NCBI GenBank assembly: GCA_003243425.1
Contig: QFQP01000039.1
Span: forward strand, 1-64,000
Direction: 5' to 3'
Source: Archangium gephyra
GTDB taxonomy: Bacteria > Myxococcota > Myxococcia > Myxococcales > Myxococcaceae
DNA: 64,000 bases
Shown: positions 35,531-42,548 of the stretch, in pieces
How positions within the stretch are numbered: the stretch's first letter is position 1
Layout of the letters: each line of letters opens with the position of its first letter
Program-made: the position numbers and the translations under genes
Notes under the pieces: model-generated
Database searches by the model: none
What the model was told of the DNA's origin: nothing
The model's input: the letters and a program-made list of their open reading frames with translations, nothing else

Positions 35531-36241
35531 ATGCGCGACATCGTGCAGATCGACGTCGCCCGCCCCGACCGTCGCTCACGGAGTGAGCGGTTTCGCCTCT
35601 TCACCGGCGCGCGTGACAACCGCGTCGAAGTGGAGGGCCTCGACAAGAAGCTGCAGCAGCTCGTGTTGATGGTTCACGAGCCTCGTCGTCGCTTCGAGAC
35701 GATCGTTTCGAAGTACGGCGGCGCTCCCAAGCCGACCAACGTCGTGCGTGAAGAGAAGAGCCACTGGGTGGTCGAGAACTTCACGCAGAGCAACAAGCGC
35801 CACTTCCTCGCGGGGATGGACGAGCAGCACCTCTTCATCGCGCAGCTGCCTCGCGCGACGTCGACGGTGTGGGGTGCACATCAGGCGTTACGGAGCGATG
35901 AGCTCCGTCGGGCCGAGCGTGGGGCGTTCGAGAAGACCGTGCGTCAGGGCGAGTGGTTCTTCGTCTCGCTGCAGCCGCGCGAGTTGCAGGAAGTGGAAGC
36001 GGAGGCGCAGCGTAAGTTGTCGCGTGTGCGTCGTGACGTGGGCATCGCGGAAGCGGCGGGTATCCGTCGTGGAGGCCGGCCGCACGTCGCCGACGAAGTG
36101 TTGATGGTGGAAGGCCGTGCGTATGTGCGCGGCAAGGTTCGTCACCCGGACCACGCGACGGTCGGCCTGCGACCGTGGCGTCGCGCCATCGTGAACACGG
36201 AATCGTTCACGCAGCCGCAGGGAGTTGGGTTCGTCGACTGA
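35531..36241 (+). CDS. Protein of unknown function, probably 5'-frameshifted
   Basis: 236 aa from ATG 35531; basic, no signal peptide or membrane helix. Recognisable stretches (KLQQLVLMVHEPRRRFE, HFLAGMDEQHLFIAQLP) do not bring a family to mind. The N-terminus abuts a coding-looking segment in another frame, so the natural protein is probably about 30 residues longer. No ribosome-binding site is evident. Confidence 0.7.
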   Translation: MRDIVQIDVARPDRRSRSERFRLFTGARDNRVEVEGLDKKLQQLVLMVHEPRRRFETIVSKYGGAPKPTNVVREEKSHWVVENFTQSNKRHFLAGMDEQHLFIAQLPRATSTVWGAHQALRSDELRRAERGAFEKTVRQGEWFFVSLQPRELQEVEAEAQRKLSRVRRDVGIAEAAGIRRGGRPHVADEVLMVEGRAYVRGKVRHPDHATVGLRPWRRAIVNTESFTQPQGVGFVD

Positions 36242-36253
36242 CCTTCTCTCCGT

Positions 36254-36273
36254 CTCCCTGCGAACGCGGGGAG
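36254..36273. repeat. REP-like GC-rich hairpin
   Basis: CTCCCTGC (36254-36261) pairs with GCGGGGAG (36266-36273) around GAAC; the flanks (GGTCGGGGAGG) resemble the dispersed CTCCCC...GGGGAGAGGGTCGGGG palindromes seen in many high-GC proteobacterial genomes. It starts 13 bp after a stop codon and may stabilise or end that transcript. Confidence 0.5.
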
Positions 36274-36344
36274 CGGGTCGGGGAGGCGCCAGAACCGGCA
36301 AGTAATAAGGTATGGCCCGTTTTGAGTGCGCCGATGTGCGCAAC

Positions 36345-36722
36345 TCAGTCCAGCACGGTGATGGTCGGTGGTTCTCGCGTGAGAACCGTCACGCAGTCGT
36401 TCTGGCCGAGCACCATGTATTCGCGGTCGTGCTCGTGGCGGTGCTGATGGACCATCGCGTCTTTCCAGCCACCGCTGAGGACCTCCCAGATTCTTCCTGG
36501 TGGCCTCTCATCGTTCCAGAACTCGAGCAGATCGCCCTCGTCGAGAACCCGGAAGGTGACGGGGCCACCGAAGTCGACGTACGCGCGCACGTCTTTTCCT
36601 GTGAGCGTGATGCGGAGCGTCCAGAGATCGTAGGAGAGGTGTTCGACCTCATGGGTTCGATCGAGCACAGCGAGCTGCTCGGGCGTCGCACCTTCAAATC
36701 GCTTCGAAACGGGCACGTTCAC
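36345..36722 (-). CDS. Small cytoplasmic protein, unknown
   Basis: 125 aa, GTG 36722 overlapping the stop of the MscS-like gene by 4 bp, so it is the second gene of that operon. Beta-rich with His clusters (MVHQHRHEHDREYMVLGQ) and acidic DEGDLLEFWNDE. Not assignable; a role tied to the channel is suggested only by coupling. Confidence 0.65.
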   Translation of the reverse strand: MNVPVSKRFEGATPEQLAVLDRTHEVEHLSYDLWTLRITLTGKDVRAYVDFGGPVTFRVLDEGDLLEFWNDERPPGRIWEVLSGGWKDAMVHQHRHEHDREYMVLGQNDCVTVLTREPPTITVLD

Positions 36723-38239
36723 TCCAACGCGAAGAACGATCGAATTCTGGTGAGCAACGCGCCCGCTTCACGCTTCGCACGCTCACGCGCGACGTCGGTG
36801 CTGAGCCCCTCACGCGCTGCCTGCAGCTCGACCTTCCGTTTCGCAAGCACGGTCGCCAACTGCTCGGTCAGTTCAGGCCGCGCCGCAATCACGCGATGAA
36901 GCGCCTGCTTGTCGAGCCGGAAGCACTCCACTTCACCGGCTGCGATGACCGTCGCGCTTCTCGCCTCACCCGTGAGAATCGACATCTCGCCGAAGAAACA
37001 CGGCCCGGTGAGCTGCGCGACTTCGCGATCGTGAACGCCATCACTCACCCGCACCGTCGCGTGACCGTCTTCCATCAAATACAGCCAATGCGCTTCCGCA
37101 CCCTGCCGGGTCATCACTTCGCCCCTGGTGAACGGCGCGTAGCGCATGTGCCGCGCGAGCTCACTGCGCTCTGAATCTGACAGGCCTGCGAACAGGTCGA
37201 GCGAGTCGAGCAACTTCCTCCGCCGCGCCACCTGCTTCTCGGTCTTGATGGCTTTGCGGTCGACCGTCTCTTCCGTCACGAACACTGCGCTCGCCGGCAT
37301 CGCCAGCGACATGTCTGCGCGCTGCAGCGCGAAGTACACGCACGAACGCACTTCGGAATCGGTGCTGTCGGTGCGCAGCAGGTCCGTCAGCCAGTAGCGC
37401 ACGGCGTACTTTCCGAAGCTGTCGGTCATGTCCATCAGCACCACGCTCGGCGCGGGATCCTTCGCGACGCGATCGATCTGCACCGAACGCATCGCGGTCT
37501 CGACGACGCTGATGACGTCACCGGGTTGATGCCGCCAGTCGACGTTGAAGTACACCCAGCGGCGTTGCTGCGTCGGTTGCCCGCGTCGACGACCGAGGAT
37601 CGTCACGTTCGACTTGGTCATCACGGTGTTGGGAATCAGCACCGTCTCCCAGTTTCGCGTCTCGACGGCCGTGTGCCGCCAGCGGATCTCGACGACCTTT
37701 CCGGTGATGTCGCCGACCCGAATCCAATCGCCTTCGTCGAGCGAGCTGTCGACCTGCAGCGCGAGACCTCCGGCGATGTTGCCGATCACGTCTTGCAGCG
37801 AGAAGCCGAGGATCGCCGTGAACACCGCCGAGGTGGCGATGAGGCCTTCGAGGTTCACGCCCGCGCGGCTCAAGACCACCACCGCGGCGACGATCATTCC
37901 GATGCCGACCACCACGTCTTGAACGATGAGCGGCGAGTGCAGACGTACGCGCGGCAGCACGACCGAGAACAACAACACCGCACTCGCACCCACGAACGCC
38001 GCCGCGCTGAACACCCACGTGGGCGTGCGCAACACGTCAGCCAGCGTCGAACCGGAGACGACGAACGCCGTGGTGGTGACGAGGCCCACGACGTGCGCGG
38101 CCACGAAGAGGAACAACGCGCGAAACCGCGGCTTGTCGATGGCCACCAGCCTCGAAATGAACGCCAGCGCGACGACGAGAATCAGCCACGGGGTGTAGGC
38201 GCGGAGGGCTTCGTTCCAGAGCGCTTCGAGGAAGTGCAC
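36719..38239 (-). CDS. MscS-type mechanosensitive channel with C-terminal cNMP-binding domain
   Basis: 506 aa. About four N-terminal helices precede the MscS pore and beta domain (FTAILGFSLQDVIGNIAGGL, DEGDWIRVGDITGKVVEI, ETVLIPNTVMTKSNV). Residues about 345-465 are a cyclic-nucleotide-binding domain (FTRGEVMTRQGAEAHWLYL, PCFFGEMSILTGEARSATV with the GE...R phosphate cassette). Family knowledge: MscS channels open on membrane tension; the fusion suggests nucleotide gating. Inner membrane. Confidence 0.92.
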   Translation of the reverse strand: MHFLEALWNEALRAYTPWLILVVALAFISRLVAIDKPRFRALFLFVAAHVVGLVTTTAFVVSGSTLADVLRTPTWVFSAAAFVGASAVLLFSVVLPRVRLHSPLIVQDVVVGIGMIVAAVVVLSRAGVNLEGLIATSAVFTAILGFSLQDVIGNIAGGLALQVDSSLDEGDWIRVGDITGKVVEIRWRHTAVETRNWETVLIPNTVMTKSNVTILGRRRGQPTQQRRWVYFNVDWRHQPGDVISVVETAMRSVQIDRVAKDPAPSVVLMDMTDSFGKYAVRYWLTDLLRTDSTDSEVRSCVYFALQRADMSLAMPASAVFVTEETVDRKAIKTEKQVARRRKLLDSLDLFAGLSDSERSELARHMRYAPFTRGEVMTRQGAEAHWLYLMEDGHATVRVSDGVHDREVAQLTGPCFFGEMSILTGEARSATVIAAGEVECFRLDKQALHRVIAARPELTEQLATVLAKRKVELQAAREGLSTDVARERAKREAGALLTRIRSFFALE

Positions 38240-38260
38240 CTGTGCGACGTTACATGGCTG

Positions 38261-38914
38261 TTACCCACACGGCGCCACGTCATTTCGAAGCGCGAGCGCG
38301 CGGGCGATGAGCACCGTCGCTGCGACGAGCGGCACCACGCGCTTGAGCAAGACCGGGTGCGCTTCGAGCCGTCTCGCCCCGAACTGGGCGGCAGCCAGCG
38401 CGGGTACTCCGCCGAGCGCGAAGGCTGCCAGCACCCCCGCGCCACCGGGCGCAGAGCCCGTCGACAGCGCCGCCAGGAACATCCCGTAGAGCAGGCCGCA
38501 CGGGAGAAACGGCGTCGCGGCTCCCAGGAGAACGGCGCGTGAGGTCGGGTCGACCGAGTGGCTCCACCTGGTGAACACACGCGCGATGTTCACCACGCCG
38601 GGAATCGCAGGAATGCGTTTGCTCACCTCGAGCGCGGTGAGAACCAGGCCCGTCGCCATCACCCACGGCAGCACCGGCGAGACGTCGACGCGCAGAATCA
38701 GCAGGGTCGACCGGCCAAGCGCACCCAACAGCAGGCCCAGCGTGGCGTACGCAGCGACCCGGCCCACGTGCCACGCAACACCTGCACGCACGCGCTGCGT
38801 TTTCGGCAACGCCACGCACGCGAGCGGCCCGCACATCAGCGCGCAGTGCAGGCTGCCGGTGAGCCCCGCGAGAAATGCGCTGGCGATGCCCATGGACGTG
38901 AGGAGCGGCTCCAT
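38261..38914 (-). CDS. TauE/SafE-like (UreH_2) membrane protein of the cbb3 locus
   Basis: 217 aa, six predicted helices. The GSLHCALMCGPL motif at residues about 20-31 is diagnostic of the SafE-like group found next to cbb3 oxidase and copper genes, where it is thought to help copper or cytochrome maturation. Divergent from ccoI, with only 18 bp between starts. Confidence 0.85.
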   Translation of the reverse strand: MEPLLTSMGIASAFLAGLTGSLHCALMCGPLACVALPKTQRVRAGVAWHVGRVAAYATLGLLLGALGRSTLLILRVDVSPVLPWVMATGLVLTALEVSKRIPAIPGVVNIARVFTRWSHSVDPTSRAVLLGAATPFLPCGLLYGMFLAALSTGSAPGGAGVLAAFALGGVPALAAAQFGARRLEAHPVLLKRVVPLVAATVLIARALALRNDVAPCG

Positions 38915-38932
38915 GAGCGAAGCGGAAGTTCA

Positions 38933-41350
38933 ATGGGCATGCCGTTCGCATTGCCCGTGGACGTGGCGACCTGTCTTCACTGCGCGAGTGCAATTCCTGC
39001 CGATGCTGAAGACTCGCGCTTTTGCTGCAGAGGCTGCGCGACGGTGCACGCGTTGCTGAAGACCGAAGGGCTCGATCGCTACTACGCGCTCGCCGGCAAG
39101 CAGGTCACGCCGGTGAGTGAAGACAGCGAGCCGCGAAGTCACGCGTGGCTCGAGGCGATGCTGGTGAAGGAGAGCGGCGAGGTCTGCAGTCTCGAGCTCG
39201 ACGTGCAGGGCATTCACTGCGCGGCGTGTGTGTGGCTGATGAACGAGACGTTTCGTCGGCGCGCCAAGCACGGCGAGGTGCTGGTGAACCCGGCGCTCGG
39301 TTCGGTGCGGCTCGACTGGCAGCGTGGTGCGTTCGACGTGCGCGCGTGGGTCGAAGAGGTGGAGCGGTTCGGCTACCGCTTCGGGCCGCCGCTCAAAGAG
39401 GCGAGCGCGAAGAGTCGTGAGCTGCCGATGCGGCTCGGCATCAGCGTCGCGCTCACCATCAACGTGATGCTGTTCTCGGTGAGCTTCTATTTCGGGCTCG
39501 CTCCCGGTGACGGCGCGTTCGAGCTGTTCTCGTGGCTCGCGCTGGGGCTGTCGACGTTGACGGTGTTGATTGGCGGGTGGCCGTTCTTCCGCTCGGCCAT
39601 TCAAGGCGTGCGCAGTGGCGTGCTGCACCTCGACCTGCCGATCGCGCTGGGCATTGCGCTCGTGTTCTCAGCGTCGCTCGTGCAGTTCATCGCCACCCGT
39701 GGGCGCGGTGACGTCGCGTACTTCGACACCTTGAACACCTTCATCACCTTGATGCTGCTCGGGCGCTTTCTGCAGGAGCGCGTGCTCGAGCGGAACCGAC
39801 GGTTTCTGCTGGAAGACGGCGGCGCCGAAGGGCTGCTCGTTCGTCGCGAGTCGTTGGAGCTGGTGCCCGCCTCGAAGGTTCGCGCCGGAGACCGGCTGTG
39901 GATCGCCGCGGGTGAGTTGATCCCCGTCGCGGCGACGTTGATGGACGACGCGAACATTCGCACCGATTGGATGACCGGTGAGCCCGAGGCGCGCTTCATG
40001 CGCTCGGGTGACCCGGTGCTCGCGGGCTCGTTCAACGCCGGGCGACAGTCGTTTCTCGTCGAAGCCACCGAAGACTTCGCGCAGTCGCGGCTGGTCGAGC
40101 TGTTGAGGCAACCGGCCGCGAAGCAGGGCACCTCGCACCTCAAATGGTGGGACGCGCTGGCGCGGCGGTGGGTGGTGACGGTGCTGAGCGTTTCGGCGCT
40201 GGGGCTGCTCGTCTGGTTGCCGCGCGGTGTCGACGATGCGTTGCGGGTCACGGTGTCGCTGCTCGTCATCACGTGCCCGTGTGCCATCGGCATCGCGTTG
40301 CCGCTTGCGTACGAGCTCACGAAGTCACGGCTGCGCCGGCGTGGGTTCTACGCGCGGCTGCCCGACCTGTTGGACCGCGCGGTCGAAGTGCGAGACGTGG
40401 TGTTCGACAAGACGGGCACACTGACGCTGGGGCGGCTCGAGTGGGTCAATCGCAGTGCGCTGAGTGACGAGGCGCGCGACGTCGCGTGGAACCTGGCGGC
40501 GCGCTCGAGTCACCCGGTGAGCATGACGCTCGCGGCGGCGTTGCAGCGCATGGGCGCGAAGTACGACGCGAACGTGAAGGTCACTGAAGTGGCGGGGCAG
40601 GGCGTCGAGTGGAACGGCTGGAAGCTGGGGAAGAAGGAGACCACCGACTCCACGCTTGCCGCCGGGGAGCGGGGGGCCACCGCGCTTACTTTCCATGGCA
40701 AGACGGTCGCGACCTTCGAGTTCGCCGACGTGCCACGCCCGGGAACCCGCGACGTACTTCGACGCTTGCACGCGCGCGGCTTCAAACTCTGGCTGCTGTC
40801 GGGCGACTCGCAGAACCGGGTCACGCGGCTGGCAACGTCGCTCGGCCTCGAACCGCGTCGCGCGCTCGGCGACTGCAGCCCCGAAGAGAAGTCGAAGCGC
40901 ATCGACGCGCTCGGCGCCGACCGCGTGCTCTACCTCGGCGACGGCGTGAACGACGCGCTCGCCTTCGACCGCGCGCTCATCGCCGGAACGCCGGCCATCG
41001 AACGCCCGGTCATGCCTTCGCGGAGCGACTTCTTCCTCGTCGGCCGGGGCCTCGAGCCGCTCTGCGACGCGCTCGACGCTGCGCACCACCTGCGCCGCGT
41101 GGTGCGCCGGGTGCTGACCCTCTCCGTGGCCTACAACGTGCTGGCCATCACCGCGTCACTGCTCGGCGTGATGTCGCCGCTCGCCGCAGCAGTCAGCATG
41201 CCGGCCAGCACGCTGACGCTGCTCTTCATCACCGTGCGGAGCCTTCAGATGCCGCCGTCGACGGCGCAGACACCACCATCGGTCTTCCCGCATTTGAGCG
41301 CGTCGGCGAACGCGAGCACGCCCTCCACGTACGCCGACTCGTGGTTGTAG
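38933..41350 (+). CDS. ccoI: Copper-transporting P-type ATPase CcoI/FixI
   Basis: 805 aa from ATG 38933, which has GGAAG upstream. N-terminal Cys cluster (CLHC, CCRGC), HMA domain GIHCAACVWL, TM motif CPCAIG, phosphorylation motif DKTGTLT, SSHPVSM and GDGVNDALAF. CcoI exports copper across the inner membrane for assembly of the CuB centre of cbb3 oxidase. Genomic context with the SafE-like gene and ccoS supports this. The C-terminus extends about 35 residues into the opposite-strand mltB-like gene, probably after loss of an earlier stop. Confidence 0.93.
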   Translation: MGMPFALPVDVATCLHCASAIPADAEDSRFCCRGCATVHALLKTEGLDRYYALAGKQVTPVSEDSEPRSHAWLEAMLVKESGEVCSLELDVQGIHCAACVWLMNETFRRRAKHGEVLVNPALGSVRLDWQRGAFDVRAWVEEVERFGYRFGPPLKEASAKSRELPMRLGISVALTINVMLFSVSFYFGLAPGDGAFELFSWLALGLSTLTVLIGGWPFFRSAIQGVRSGVLHLDLPIALGIALVFSASLVQFIATRGRGDVAYFDTLNTFITLMLLGRFLQERVLERNRRFLLEDGGAEGLLVRRESLELVPASKVRAGDRLWIAAGELIPVAATLMDDANIRTDWMTGEPEARFMRSGDPVLAGSFNAGRQSFLVEATEDFAQSRLVELLRQPAAKQGTSHLKWWDALARRWVVTVLSVSALGLLVWLPRGVDDALRVTVSLLVITCPCAIGIALPLAYELTKSRLRRRGFYARLPDLLDRAVEVRDVVFDKTGTLTLGRLEWVNRSALSDEARDVAWNLAARSSHPVSMTLAAALQRMGAKYDANVKVTEVAGQGVEWNGWKLGKKETTDSTLAAGERGATALTFHGKTVATFEFADVPRPGTRDVLRRLHARGFKLWLLSGDSQNRVTRLATSLGLEPRRALGDCSPEEKSKRIDALGADRVLYLGDGVNDALAFDRALIAGTPAIERPVMPSRSDFFLVGRGLEPLCDALDAAHHLRRVVRRVLTLSVAYNVLAITASLLGVMSPLAAAVSMPASTLTLLFITVRSLQMPPSTAQTPPSVFPHLSASANASTPSTYADSWL

Positions 41351-42237
41351 TTGTACACCGCGTCGCGCGCGCTCTTCCGGAAGCCGGCCTGTTGCAGGTA
41401 CTTGCCGACCGAGGCGATCGCATCGTCCATCTCGAAGAGATCGATCTTCCCGTCGCCGTTGCCGTCATCGGCCCATCGCAAGCTCGCGGGCATGAACTGC
41501 GGAAACCCGAGCGCGCCGGCCCAGCTGCCCTTCACCGTCAGCACGTCCATGCCGCGCGTCTTGCACTGACGAATGAGCGCCAGCAGGTTCTTGCGGCCGC
41601 GTGACCGAATGCTCTCCACGCGCGCGGCCTGCTTCTTCGCCGCCGCCTCCAGCCTGGCGAGCTCGTCTTCCGTCGGCTTCTTCTTCGACTTCGGAGGCGG
41701 CTCGCGTCGCGCTGCTTCTGCATTCGCCTCGTCGACGAAGAACGCCTGCGACGCGAGCGCGTTGAACGCGATGTAGTCACCGGTGATGGTGCCGAGCTTC
41801 GACTCCCACATCAGGATGCCGATGATCACCTCGCGGTCGACGCCGGTCTTCTTCTCGACGGCGCCGAGCACCTCGGCCTTCTCCTCCCTGAACTTGAGGC
41901 CGGCCTCGATGCGCTCCGGCGCAAGAAACCGCTTCATCAGGTCGACGTGCTCCTGGCGATGCCGGGCCACCATCGACGGGGCCACGATGCTCACCGTCTT
42001 CTCGCCGTAGACGAGCTGCGCCCGCGGGTCGTCGAGCAACGCCACCGCTTCTTCTCTCGTCAGCGCCGTCTCACCCACACCGCCACCTGACTTCATGAGG
42101 TCGGCGATGAGCGCCTCACGCTCCGAACCGCCGACCCCCAGCTTGGTCGACATCGTCCACGAGCCGGGCCCGCCATCACTGAGCGCTACACCGCCGTCGC
42201 CGAGCGCGGCGAGGCACAACAAGACTGCTTGCATCAT
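41245..42237 (-). CDS. MltB-like lytic murein transglycosylase
   Basis: 330 aa from ATG 42237, which gives a signal peptide (MMQAVLLCLAALGDGG). SLT_2/MltB features: catalytic Glu in GILMWESKLGTITGDY, GSWAGALGFPQFMPASLRWA, an EF-hand-like loop DDGNGDGKIDLFE and YNHESAYVEGVL. Cleaves the MurNAc-GlcNAc bond of peptidoglycan, leaving 1,6-anhydro ends. A Lys/Glu-rich insert (EPPPKSKKKPTEDELARLE) lies before the QFMP motif. It sits inside the cbb3 locus, convergent with ccoI. Confidence 0.9.
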   Translation of the reverse strand: MMQAVLLCLAALGDGGVALSDGGPGSWTMSTKLGVGGSEREALIADLMKSGGGVGETALTREEAVALLDDPRAQLVYGEKTVSIVAPSMVARHRQEHVDLMKRFLAPERIEAGLKFREEKAEVLGAVEKKTGVDREVIIGILMWESKLGTITGDYIAFNALASQAFFVDEANAEAARREPPPKSKKKPTEDELARLEAAAKKQAARVESIRSRGRKNLLALIRQCKTRGMDVLTVKGSWAGALGFPQFMPASLRWADDGNGDGKIDLFEMDDAIASVGKYLQQAGFRKSARDAVYNYNHESAYVEGVLAFADALKCGKTDGGVCAVDGGI

Positions 42238-42276
42238 GAAGAGCACCGTATCCCGCACGCGCGATGAGTCGAGTCG

Positions 42277-42294
42277 CTGGCAGGGCAGGTGCAC
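42277..42294 (+). promoter_or_regulatory. Candidate sigma54 promoter of the ccoS-NO-Q-P-G-uspA operon
   Basis: CTGGCAGGGCAGGTGCAC has the invariant GG (42279-42280) and GC (42291-42292) of -24/-12 elements with exactly 10 bp between them and only two mismatches to TGGCACG-N4-TTGC. Transcription would start near 42304, about 80 bp before ccoS. An NtrC-type activator is encoded downstream in the same locus. Confidence 0.55.
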
Positions 42295-42383
42295 TGCAGC
42301 GTGTCCGTGAAGCGCATCCCTCCGAGCAACACTGCACCGTCTGCGTTCATCCCGCGACGACAGCAATTCCTGCAGGTGACGCC

Positions 42384-42548
42384 ATGAGCGTCATCGCCCT
42401 TCAGGTCTTCGTGAGCCTGATGCTGGTGCTGGGGGCGATCGTCCTCTTCGTGTGGACGATTCGGAGCCGAACGCTCGAGCACGCCGATCGACTGTCACTG
42501 GCACCCCTCGAAGACGATTCCACGCAGCACCCGGGAGAGAAGCAATGA
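42384..42548 (+). CDS. ccoS: cbb3 oxidase assembly protein CcoS
   Basis: 54 aa from ATG 42384 with an AGGTGA box. One transmembrane helix (FVSLMLVLGAIVLFVWTI) and a short Arg/Asp-rich tail, the typical CcoS size and shape. Needed for cofactor insertion into CcoN in studied species. Overlaps ccoNO by 4 bp (ATGA). Confidence 0.85.
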   Translation: MSVIALQVFVSLMLVLGAIVLFVWTIRSRTLEHADRLSLAPLEDDSTQHPGEKQ

